Assembly: GCA_025936955.1 (NCBI GenBank)
Contig: JAICSL010000049.1
Coordinates: forward strand, 1-8,650
Direction of reading: 5' to 3'
Source: Nitrososphaeraceae archaeon
GTDB taxonomy: Archaea; Thermoproteota; Nitrososphaeria; Nitrososphaerales; Nitrososphaeraceae
DNA: 8,650 nt
The position numbers and the translations under genes are program-made. A model generated the notes under the pieces. It saw nothing but the letters and a program-made list of their open reading frames with translations, was not told the DNA's origin and made no database searches. Position 1 is the first letter of the stretch, and the number at the start of each line of letters is the position of its first letter. Shown here one piece after another: positions 1 to 5,978 of the stretch.

Positions 1-2
1 CA

Positions 3-83
3 GGCATAGGAGAAGATATGATTGCCGAGCAACTTGACCTTGATATAAACACCGTTAAAATGTTAATACAAGAAATAACTTAG
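3..83 (+). CDS. C-terminal end of a plus-strand gene, HTH-like tail (partial)
   Basis: The reading frame that starts at base 3 is open and ends at a TAG at 81-83. It gives 26 residues that begin G-I-G-E-D-M-I-A-E-Q and end with I-Q-E-I-T. The pattern I-A-E-x-L-x-L-D-I-x-T-V-K-x-L-I is typical of a helix-turn-helix, as in LuxR-type or sigma-region-4-like C-terminal domains, so the gene may encode a DNA-binding regulator. The other two plus-strand frames hit stops within the first 36 bases. The start and most of the protein lie outside the window, so the family cannot be named. A T-tract follows about 37 bases after the stop, which suits the end of a transcript. The partial frame is fairly secure; the HTH reading rests on a short motif. 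Confidence 0.6.
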   Translation, partial: GIGEDMIAEQLDLDINTVKMLIQEIT

Positions 84-117
84 CATTGTTAATAATAAAA
101 GTGTAGAATAATTAATC

Positions 118-127
118 TATTTTTTAA
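118..127 (+). terminator. T-tract terminator candidate
   Basis: Six consecutive T residues (120-125) lie 37 bases after the stop codon of the partial plus-strand gene. Archaeal RNA polymerase terminates mainly at T-rich stretches on the coding strand, so this is the natural terminator candidate. The call rests on position and composition only. Confidence 0.35.
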
Positions 128-129
128 TC

Positions 130-149
130 AATGAAATTATCATTTCATT
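130..149. repeat. Perfect 8-bp inverted repeat
   Basis: AATGAAAT at 130-137 is exactly reverse-complementary to ATTTCATT at 142-149, with a 4-base spacer TATC. On RNA it would form a compact stem-loop just after the T-tract that follows the partial gene. It could also be a protein-binding dyad. No second copy was noticed in the window. The stem is all A-U except one G-C pair and would be weak. Confidence 0.5.
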
Positions 150-428
150 ATTTAGTTTACTGTGTATGAATATATTGAGACGATGAAATGAAACAAGCCA
201 ATTCTAAATCAACAGATTGGCAAAATCTAGAATACTTCTCATTGTATTATAGATCATGATTTTATTGAATATCGACTATCCGTCAGGGTTCTAAACACAA
301 ACACATTTTATTTATTATTGTATTCAAGTCTTCCTAGCAATTTATTAATCTATTAAATTGTCATCTTTTGTAAGCTTAGGCATATGAGATCTGAATGGAA
401 TAACCTACCGAGAAACACGCAGGGGCGT

Positions 429-448
429 AAAAAATTAGAGCTGAAAAA
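429..448 (-). terminator. Paired T-tract terminator candidate for the 495-878 gene
   Basis: Read on the minus strand, there are runs of five T (444-448) and six T (429-434) starting about 46 bases after the stop codon of the small minus-strand gene. Tandem T-tracts downstream of a stop match how archaeal transcription ends. No stem-loop is needed or obvious. Confidence 0.35.
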
Positions 449-494
449 TTTAAAGTATTAGCGGTAGAATCACTAGATACTAGCCAGCACATCA

Positions 495-878
495 TTACCT
501 ATATTTTTCAAGTTCCTTTTCATCACGATAGTGATCTGGATTTAGTCTAAAGCCTTTCGTGCTTTCGTGTGGCACATCGCTTAGCTTAAAATAATATTCT
601 AGTTTTCTTTTCTTAAAATGTTTTGAAAGCCACAGAACAAATTGTTGCTCGATCATATTACCTTCTTGCTTCTCTATATCTGGATGAACTTCGAGTAATT
701 TTTCTATAAAATACGGATCAAAGCAAAGATAAAAGAAATCCCAGCCTAGAGCGTTGCCATTAGAATAACATTCACAGTTACTAGTGTTGTGAGCTCCCCA
801 TTCAAGTTCTCCAACAAGTTCCATTATCTTGTGTCTTTCTCTCTCAAAGTTAATGCATGAACCAGAGATAATTATCAT
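495..878 (-). CDS. Hypothetical protein, 127 aa, unrecognised
   Basis: I do not recognise a family. From the chosen ATG the product is a soluble-looking 127-residue protein. It opens with a short hydrophobic strand (MIIISGS), has a Cys pair in N-C-E-C, two Trp in G-E-L-E-W-G and G-W-D-F-F-Y, and an acidic and basic C-terminus ending E-K-Y-R. There is no membrane segment and no catalytic motif that I can name. The frame extends upstream to a TTG at 905, but the ATG at 878 is preferred. It has AGGT 5 bases upstream as a Shine-Dalgarno match, and the TATA-like box at 929-937 predicts a transcript start near 908, which would leave a leader of about 30 nt. The stop of lysS is 85 bases upstream, so an own promoter fits. 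A real but lineage-restricted gene is likely. Confidence 0.6.
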   Translation of the reverse strand: MIIISGSCINFERERHKIMELVGELEWGAHNTSNCECYSNGNALGWDFFYLCFDPYFIEKLLEVHPDIEKQEGNMIEQQFVLWLSKHFKKRKLEYYFKLSDVPHESTKGFRLNPDHYRDEKELEKYR

Positions 879-928
879 GGGAGACCTTTGAGCGAATTTT
901 CTCAATTATACAGATTATTCGATTATCA

Positions 929-937
929 TATATAAAA
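929..937 (-). promoter_or_regulatory. TATA box candidate for the hypothetical gene
   Basis: On the minus strand the sequence reads TTTTATATA, a close match to the archaeal TATA box. Its centre lies about 55 bases upstream of the ATG at 878. A start site about 25 bases downstream of the box would fall near 908. The surrounding 16 bases recur exactly at 8083-8098. Confidence 0.45.
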
Positions 938-963
938 GTGATCTATTTTATCTGTCCTAATGC

Positions 964-2592
964 CTAATTGTTTAGATATTTCTTGAGCACGCTACATGTG
1001 CGTTCTACCCCTAAATCTAGCAAATAGTTTCCAATTCGAGGTCCCTTGTCGGAATTTATAAGGATTCTGTAAAGCAAGACAAAGAATTCTTTTGGTTCGA
1101 GTGTATTATCTCTGGCAATAGCGAAAACTCTGGTTTGTAAGTCTTTTGGAGATGATGGGTTCAGCTCTGAACCGATAAATGATTTCAAAGACTCGATCAG
1201 ATCTGCAATTGCTTTTTTCTGATTATCGTTCATTTCAAATTCGAATCTTTGCCCGTCAAAGCTATGATCATGGGCCCAGTTGGAAGCAAGCTCAATTCTC
1301 TTTATCAGGTTATCTGTTTTCTCTTTTACCATACCATATTTTACAAGTCTACTATATATTTTGTCGATTCTATCGGCCCCGGCAAATAATGTAGCTTGTT
1401 GCACGAGAATTCGGAATGGAATATGTATTTCAGGATGTGTTGGTGGGTTCAAATGATGTATAAATTCATAAAGTCCTTTCATTTTCGTTAACTTCGCCTG
1501 ATTATCCTCTTTGAATCTACCAAAATACAAATCTTCATACAAATCATATTCATCCATCAGACTTGGTATATCATCTGATCCAACATGACGAGTCCCTGTT
1601 ACACGCTTAAAAAGCAACAATAAAATAGATTCCGGACTACCGTAGTTTAACCACATTTGTGGAGTCAAGACATTGCCTGATGACTTGCTAATCTTTTTTC
1701 CTGATTTATCAAGGAACATTTCATACTTCAAATGTAGGGGATGAGCGTAGCCAAGAATTTCCGATGCGACCCAGTCATTAACCTTTACTGAATCCATAAT
1801 ATCTTTTCCATACGCTTCAAATCTAATATCAAGAGCCATCCATCTAGCTGCAAATTCTACTTTCCATGCTAGTTTTCCCTCATCCTTTCGAATATCAACT
1901 TCACCAGAATATCCGCAGCCGCTTAGTTGATGTTTACCAATAATACTGCCTGAACATATATACAATACTTTCTTTTCGTTTGATAGGTATCTTTGCCCCT
2001 TAGCAACGTATAATCTACCACAACTCTGACATATAGGAAAATATGGAAGTGTATCGGTATATTTTTCTTGGCCACTAAGCTCTGCGATTTTTCTACCAAG
2101 AAATGGGGCTTGCTGTAAAATAGCATCAATTTGATCAACCAAAAGTCCGTTTTTATATGCATCAGAAGCACTTTGAAAAGAATATTTCACTCTAGCTGCA
2201 TCAAGGGCATCCAATAATAGACTGGTCATATGCGAACCATAGGATTTATGACAACTACCAAAAGGATCAGGGATTCTCGAAACTGGTTGTGCTATATGGT
2301 CTTTAAGCCAGCTCGGTAAGCCATCTGGTACCTTTCTTAATCCGTCCATATCATCTGAATATGCCAATAATTCTGCTCTGTAGCCAAAATTCTGAAGAGC
2401 TAATGCAATTCCATATGCTCTGACTGCGTCCCCCATACTGCCTATATGAGGAATTCCAGAAGCTCCTAGGCCACTTTCTACTCTAATGAGATCAAGACTA
2501 CGGTCTAGTTTTTTTTCACGTCTAACAAGCGTATCAGCTACCTTGTCAATCCAGGTACCTTTTCCTATTACACTTTCGAATTTTTCATCCAT
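964..2592 (-). CDS. lysS: Lysine--tRNA ligase, class I (archaeal type)
   Basis: The 542-residue protein charges tRNA-Lys with lysine using ATP in the cytoplasm. It is the class I form found in many archaea, not the class II LysRS of most bacteria and eukaryotes. The Rossmann signature HIGS is at residues 49-52 within G-A-S-G-I-P-H-I-G-S, and the KMSKS-loop equivalent K-I-S-K-S is at 300-304. Between them lie Cys188-x2-Cys191, Cys213 and Cys226, which look like the family's zinc-binding insert. The segment W-K-V-E-F-A-A-R-W (243-251) precedes Y-G-K-D (261-264), as in the family. The C-terminal third is the helical anticodon-binding part. Length is normal for archaeal members. The ATG at 2592 lies 2 nt after the elp3 stop, so the two genes are surely cotranscribed and probably translationally coupled. 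No truncation is visible. The product call is very secure. Confidence 0.96.
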   Translation of the reverse strand: MDEKFESVIGKGTWIDKVADTLVRREKKLDRSLDLIRVESGLGASGIPHIGSMGDAVRAYGIALALQNFGYRAELLAYSDDMDGLRKVPDGLPSWLKDHIAQPVSRIPDPFGSCHKSYGSHMTSLLLDALDAARVKYSFQSASDAYKNGLLVDQIDAILQQAPFLGRKIAELSGQEKYTDTLPYFPICQSCGRLYVAKGQRYLSNEKKVLYICSGSIIGKHQLSGCGYSGEVDIRKDEGKLAWKVEFAARWMALDIRFEAYGKDIMDSVKVNDWVASEILGYAHPLHLKYEMFLDKSGKKISKSSGNVLTPQMWLNYGSPESILLLLFKRVTGTRHVGSDDIPSLMDEYDLYEDLYFGRFKEDNQAKLTKMKGLYEFIHHLNPPTHPEIHIPFRILVQQATLFAGADRIDKIYSRLVKYGMVKEKTDNLIKRIELASNWAHDHSFDGQRFEFEMNDNQKKAIADLIESLKSFIGSELNPSSPKDLQTRVFAIARDNTLEPKEFFVLLYRILINSDKGPRIGNYLLDLGVERTCSVLKKYLNN

Positions 2593-2594
2593 TT

Positions 2595-4226
2595 TTAAAG
2601 AACCTTTGATACGTAAGGCCCATCCATATCATAACCCAGTCTTTTATAATATTGTCTTGTCCCAACTGCACTAATGACTGCTAATTTGTTCAGACCGAAT
2701 TCATATTTAGTAATTCTCTCTGCTTCTTGCATTAATTGTGTTCCATATCCTTTATGTTGGCAAGAGTTATCATTCCCTTTTTTTCCCAGGTTCAACATCT
2801 GGCCATAGACATGCAATTCTCTTACAACTGCAGAAGAATTGTCAACGTCACCTTCTCTACCTCTAAGTTCGCTCCTAAACGAATTTAAAACTTTTCGTAA
2901 TCTTAAAAATCCTAGAATAGACGATTTATCACTACTTTCAAAAGAAATAAATACTTCCTGTCCTCCTGAAGCAAGATAATCAATTCTGTTCATGTCAACT
3001 TCGTCTTCATTTATACATCTTCCTTGCAGACCAGCTTCTCTGCATCTTATGCAACCACACTCTAAACCTTCATCATGTAACCTTTGTAGGACTATCTGTC
3101 TGAGATTCCCACTTTTCGGACCAGCTACAATATCTTTTGATTCTATTTCTCTTTGGACTCGCATTATTCTAACCCATGGTGGGACAATTTTTTTTACTTC
3201 TACTAGAATATCTATTAAATCATTGTCAGAATAAGCACAATAACTTCCACTTTTATGCAATTTGTATAAGCCAGTTCCCTTTATCACCAATGTAGGATAA
3301 ATCTTTAGCATGTCTGGTTTGAATCGTTCATCGTGAAATAATTTTTTAAAATCTTGTATATCTTTTTTAGGCGATGAATGGGGTAGGCCTGGCATCATAT
3401 GAGCAACTATTTTATAACCAGCATCTCGTGCAAGATGGAAAGCATTTACCACATCATTTAACGTATGTCCCCTATTTACAGCTCTGTAAACATCATCTTG
3501 CAATGCTTGAACACCTATCTCTATCCGAGTAATTCCTAGTTCAAGCATTAAGTCAATATTATGACGCCTACAATAGTCAGGCTTTGTTTCGACAGTAAAT
3601 CCAACGCATCTAATATTCGCATTCTCATTTATTTTGATAGACTGTTCCAAATTTACAGATGATTCTGTTCCATTTAACGCGTCATAACATGATTTTGCAA
3701 ATCCTTTTTGGTATTCGGCAGGCATAAAGGGAAAAGTACCTCCGACAATAACCAGCTCTACTTTACCGACATCATGTCCTCTATCGTAGAGTTGTTTTAA
3801 TTTATATTGAATCTGTTTATATGGATCATATTCAAACATTTGAGCAGCTTTGGTAGAAGGCTCAGTTCCGATATAACTCAGAGGAGTATTATATTCAATT
3901 CCACCAGGACAATATATACACCTACCATGTGGACAATCGTAGGGTTTGGGCATTACCGCAATTACAATTACTCCTGATGCAGATCTTCGCGGCTTGACCA
4001 TCAGAGTATTACGATAGTTGCTGTTAGTCGGAAGATACTGGATAATATGTTCATTTTTTGGCAAGGTATTAAGATCATACTTGGACGAAATATTCTTCCT
4101 GATTCGCAGTACTTCTTTTATAGACAGACATCCATAATTTTGAATTTCTTGTGCTATTGCTTTACAAGCAATGAAATAATTAGAATTTGAGTTAATACAA
4201 ACTGCGGCATCAAGATGTTCATACAA
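2595..4226 (-). CDS. elp3: Elp3 tRNA uridine-34 carboxymethyltransferase (radical SAM/GNAT)
   Basis: The 543-residue protein is an archaeal Elp3, which uses radical SAM chemistry and acetyl-CoA to build the cm5 group on wobble uridine 34 of tRNAs. Archaea lack the other Elongator subunits, so it acts alone. The N-terminal tRNA-binding helical part spans roughly residues 15-70. The [4Fe-4S] motif is Cys98-x4-Cys103-x2-Cys106 within D-C-P-H-G-R-C-I-Y-C-P-G-G. A radical SAM barrel follows, with V-E-T-K-P-D and I-E-I-G-V-Q-A. A Cys-x2-Cys in C-I-R-C-R-E-A-G marks the zinc site. The C-terminal GNAT domain has the acetyl-CoA loop Q-H-K-G-Y-G (490-495) and the closing Y-Y-K-R-L-G-Y (about 521-527). 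The start is a TTG at 4226: an in-frame stop lies 3 codons upstream, and the next in-frame ATG (residue 76) would remove the conserved N-terminus. It is 2 nt upstream of lysS. A 3'-terminal truncation is excluded by the intact GNAT end. Confidence 0.95.
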   Translation of the reverse strand: MYEHLDAAVCINSNSNYFIACKAIAQEIQNYGCLSIKEVLRIRKNISSKYDLNTLPKNEHIIQYLPTNSNYRNTLMVKPRRSASGVIVIAVMPKPYDCPHGRCIYCPGGIEYNTPLSYIGTEPSTKAAQMFEYDPYKQIQYKLKQLYDRGHDVGKVELVIVGGTFPFMPAEYQKGFAKSCYDALNGTESSVNLEQSIKINENANIRCVGFTVETKPDYCRRHNIDLMLELGITRIEIGVQALQDDVYRAVNRGHTLNDVVNAFHLARDAGYKIVAHMMPGLPHSSPKKDIQDFKKLFHDERFKPDMLKIYPTLVIKGTGLYKLHKSGSYCAYSDNDLIDILVEVKKIVPPWVRIMRVQREIESKDIVAGPKSGNLRQIVLQRLHDEGLECGCIRCREAGLQGRCINEDEVDMNRIDYLASGGQEVFISFESSDKSSILGFLRLRKVLNSFRSELRGREGDVDNSSAVVRELHVYGQMLNLGKKGNDNSCQHKGYGTQLMQEAERITKYEFGLNKLAVISAVGTRQYYKRLGYDMDGPYVSKVL

Positions 4227-4311
4227 TGCTTGAGATTAGAAACGTATAAAGAATATTAATTTTGTGTGCCAAATTGGATGAAAGCCGCCCTTCCTATGGA
4301 TAATAAGGTCA

Positions 4312-5070
4312 TCATTTCACTCCGATTTGTGCATTTATAATATTAGATTTATTTAATTCAGAACCTATACCGTAGCCAATTAATGCTATACCTGTTCCCA
4401 ATCCAGCCATTTCTATACCACCTTTTACCCAATTTTTCTTTGCAATGTGCGCTTTTATTGCACCTACTATAAATGAGGATATTACACTTATTCCAATTGC
4501 TATTCCTATGGCACTAGCGGAGGATAGAATTCCAAATTTAACTATAAAATAAGGGATAATTGGAAGAATTCCTCCAAGGAGAAAGGATCCGAACATCACT
4601 AAAGCTCCTTTTAGCGGACTTCCCAAGATATCAAGATTAAGTCCTAATTCCTCAGTTAACATGGTTTTCAACCATACATCTTTGTTTGAGGTTATTTTAT
4701 CAACGACATTCTTAAGTTCCTCTCCTCGGAATCCTTTTGCTTGATATATTTCTTCTATTTCTTGTCTTTCCTTCTCAGGTACATTCTCTATCTCGAATTC
4801 TTCGCGCTTTATTTCCGATTCTAATATTTCCCGTTGAGATTTTACTGCCAGATAATTCTGAACAGCCATTGCTTTAGCGCCGGTGAACATTCCTACCAGA
4901 GCCGCAAGAATTACAAAACTAGCTGCAACCTCAGCGCCTCCTACACCGGCTACAATTCCCAATGAGGTATTCACACCGTCGCCAAATCCAAATACAAGAT
5001 CTCGTATGTAATTACTCTCTTTAATATGAGGTTCAACGTGAATTGAAGGTTTTTCCACTGGCGTTATCAT
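4312..5070 (-). CDS. VIT1/CCC1-family iron/manganese transporter
   Basis: The 252-residue membrane protein belongs to the VIT/CCC1 family, which moves Fe2+ or Mn2+ across membranes, usually out of the cytoplasm, as detoxification. The first membrane helix carries the hallmark F-G-D-G-V-N-T-S-L-G with Asp31. The second carries G-A-K-A-M-A (64-69), then N-Y-L-A-V-K-S-Q-R-E. A cytoplasmic metal-binding segment (about 80-150) is rich in Glu (84, 86, 90, 91, 93, 95, 101, 104, 106, 107) and closes with M-L-T-E-E-L-G-L. Three further hydrophobic segments follow, at about 155-178, 184-206 and 220-238, giving the usual five helices. The N-terminal 20 residues are polar with no cleavable signal. The ATG at 5070 lies just behind a TATA-like box. 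elp3 starts 85 bases downstream in the same direction, so readthrough is possible. The metal cannot be told from sequence. Confidence 0.88.
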   Translation of the reverse strand: MITPVEKPSIHVEPHIKESNYIRDLVFGFGDGVNTSLGIVAGVGGAEVAASFVILAALVGMFTGAKAMAVQNYLAVKSQREILESEIKREEFEIENVPEKERQEIEEIYQAKGFRGEELKNVVDKITSNKDVWLKTMLTEELGLNLDILGSPLKGALVMFGSFLLGGILPIIPYFIVKFGILSSASAIGIAIGISVISSFIVGAIKAHIAKKNWVKGGIEMAGLGTGIALIGYGIGSELNKSNIINAQIGVK

Positions 5071-5100
5071 AAGTTAAACATATAATAACTCAACTAAAAT

Positions 5101-5114
5101 ATACTATTTATAGA
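5101..5114 (-). promoter_or_regulatory. TATA box candidate for the VIT-family gene
   Basis: On the minus strand the region reads CTATAAATAGTAT, which holds an archaeal TATA-like core. It is about 40 bases upstream of the ATG at 5070, predicting a short leader of 10-15 nt. A second AT-rich core just downstream (around 5098) would instead give a nearly leaderless transcript. The promoter call is compositional. Confidence 0.4.
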
Positions 5115-5226
5115 ATAAAATAATACGGATTACTATTAGAGCAAGGATATAGTCTAAATCTAACTTTAGTTTGGCAGAGACAGAAGTAATTGAAGGCTAG
5201 TGTTTTTTATATTACAATTTGTATGT

Positions 5227-5241
5227 GTAGTAGTAGTAGTA
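5227..5241. repeat. (GTA)5 trinucleotide microsatellite
   Basis: Five perfect GTA units lie in the divergent intergenic region between the transporter gene and ribL, about 40 bases upstream of the ribL TATA box. Such tracts change length by slippage, so this one may vary between strains and alter promoter spacing. Confidence 0.75.
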
Positions 5242-5280
5242 TTGGATGTTGATTATTCTGATTGTCCTCAATTCACATTA

Positions 5281-5288
5281 TTATATAT
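5281..5288 (+). promoter_or_regulatory. TATA box candidate for ribL
   Basis: TTATATAT on the plus strand matches the archaeal TATA consensus. Its centre is about 61 bases upstream of the ATG at 5346, which puts the start site near 5311 and gives a leader of about 35 nt. The predicted start site falls inside the operator-like repeats at 5303-5345. Confidence 0.45.
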
Positions 5289-5302
5289 TCTATACTATGA
5301 TG

Positions 5303-5345
5303 CTTTCAAAAAGTATTATGTATTCTGAAAGTATGGTATTATGTA
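5303..5345. promoter_or_regulatory. Operator-like repeats at the ribL start site
   Basis: GTATTATGTA occurs twice as an exact direct repeat, at 5313-5322 and 5336-5345. The second copy abuts the ribL ATG. Overlapping the first copy is an inverted repeat, CTTTCA (5303-5308) with TGAAAG (5326-5331), 17 bases apart. The predicted transcript start (near 5311) lies within this array, a typical repressor position in archaea. RbkR, encoded nearby, is known in other archaea to regulate riboflavin genes and is the obvious candidate binder, but I cannot match these repeats to its published motif. Confidence 0.35.
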
Positions 5346-5978
5346 ATGGAGCTAATGGATAAAGCAATACTTACTTCGCTCTATATAAGCAATATAGATC
5401 CAGATCCAGTTACTTGTGCTTACAGTAGAATTAAATCCATGCTTCCTATAAGTCAAGAGATTTTTGATTCTAGAATTCAAAAACTTACAGACTATGGTTT
5501 TATAGAGAAAGAAGATAGATCAAAACTTACATTTATTGGAAGAGATATGCTCAAGGTCGTACTGGTAGGAGGAGTGTTTGATCTAATACATCCTGGTCAT
5601 ATTCACACTTTAAAGGCAGCCAAGCAACAGGGTAATGTATTAGTAGTTGTAGTCGCCAGGATGTCTACTGCAGTAAAGATAAAGAAAAATCGAAGGATAT
5701 ATCATGATGAAAATTTGCGTAAGGAATTGGTATCATCTTTGAGTTTTGTGGATTTAGCAATAATAGGAAAGGAAGGTACATTATATGATACAGTCGAATA
5801 TGTAAAACCTGACATTATTGCATTAGGTTATGATCAAGCCCACAGTGAAAAAGACATTGCAGAGAATTGTCGAAAGAGAAATATGAACATAAGAGTAATA
5901 AGACTTAATTCACCGATTCCAGGTACAAAAAGTTCAAAGATAAAGCAAGAATTAGGCAGTGCCTTTTATCGAATTTGA
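5346..5978 (+). CDS. ribL: RibL-type FAD synthase with N-terminal winged helix
   Basis: The 210-residue protein has two parts. Residues about 70-210 form a cytidylyltransferase-fold nucleotidyltransferase with G-G-V-F-D-L-I-H-P-G-H (75-85, the HxGH motif), A-L-G-Y-D-Q (about 159-164) and a C-terminal G-T-K-S-S-K-I (193-199). This pattern is that of archaeal RibL, which transfers AMP from ATP to FMN to make FAD. Residues 1-68 look like a winged helix: a helix I-L-T-S-L, then F-D-S-R-I-Q-K-L-T-D-Y-G-F-I-E as a recognition-helix segment, and a wing ending L-T-F-I-G-R-D-M-L. The classical RibL of Methanocaldococcus is about 60 residues shorter and lacks this part. The ATG at 5346 is kept because the frame opens there behind a promoter; ATG at 5355 is also possible. 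The 3' end overlaps that of the opposing riboflavin kinase gene by 27 bp. Another nucleotidyltransferase substrate (such as glycerol phosphate) is less likely given the neighbour. Confidence 0.88.
   Translation: MELMDKAILTSLYISNIDPDPVTCAYSRIKSMLPISQEIFDSRIQKLTDYGFIEKEDRSKLTFIGRDMLKVVLVGGVFDLIHPGHIHTLKAAKQQGNVLVVVVARMSTAVKIKKNRRIYHDENLRKELVSSLSFVDLAIIGKEGTLYDTVEYVKPDIIALGYDQAHSEKDIAENCRKRNMNIRVIRLNSPIPGTKSSKIKQELGSAFYRI

Larger units (their letters stand above)
84..494. other. 411-bp AT-rich intergenic region
   Basis: No supportable gene was found. The stretch lies between the end of a plus-strand gene and the end of a minus-strand gene, so it is a convergent intergenic region. It contains a T-tract (120-125), a perfect inverted repeat (130-149), a smaller hairpin (AGATT at 214-218 pairing with AATCT at 224-228) and A-tracts at 429-434 and 444-448. 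Two short plus-strand frames are present, at 188-259 (23 aa) and 384-461 (25 aa). Neither has a recognisable family. No tRNA-like T-arm sequence was seen. Confidence 0.6.

Noticed and set aside
188..259. 23-residue plus-strand frame starting MKQANSKS
   Set aside because: A frame this short is expected by chance; no family and no ribosome site at a convincing distance.
384..461. 25-residue basic frame starting MRSEWNNL
   Set aside because: Plausible composition, possibly a gene remnant, but too short, with no promoter or family; it also overlaps the T-tracts assigned to the opposing gene.
84..494. Possible tRNA or small RNA gene
   Set aside because: No T-arm consensus, no paired acceptor stem and no GC-rich island on either strand.
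1179..1394. 71-codon plus-strand frame
   Set aside because: Antisense to lysS with no family resemblance.
1923..2171. 82-codon minus-strand frame
   Set aside because: Same strand as lysS but a shifted frame across its zinc region; the lysS frame is intact with all motifs, so no frameshift is implied.
2486..2674. 62-codon plus-strand frame over the elp3-lysS junction
   Set aside because: Antisense to the ends of two well-supported genes; composition is shadow-like.
2992..3234. 80-codon plus-strand frame
   Set aside because: Antisense shadow of elp3 with a low-complexity Ser/Thr composition.
5071..5345. FMN riboswitch upstream of ribL
   Set aside because: The region is AT-rich and lacks the conserved GC-rich stems of that element; control by a protein such as RbkR is the known archaeal solution.
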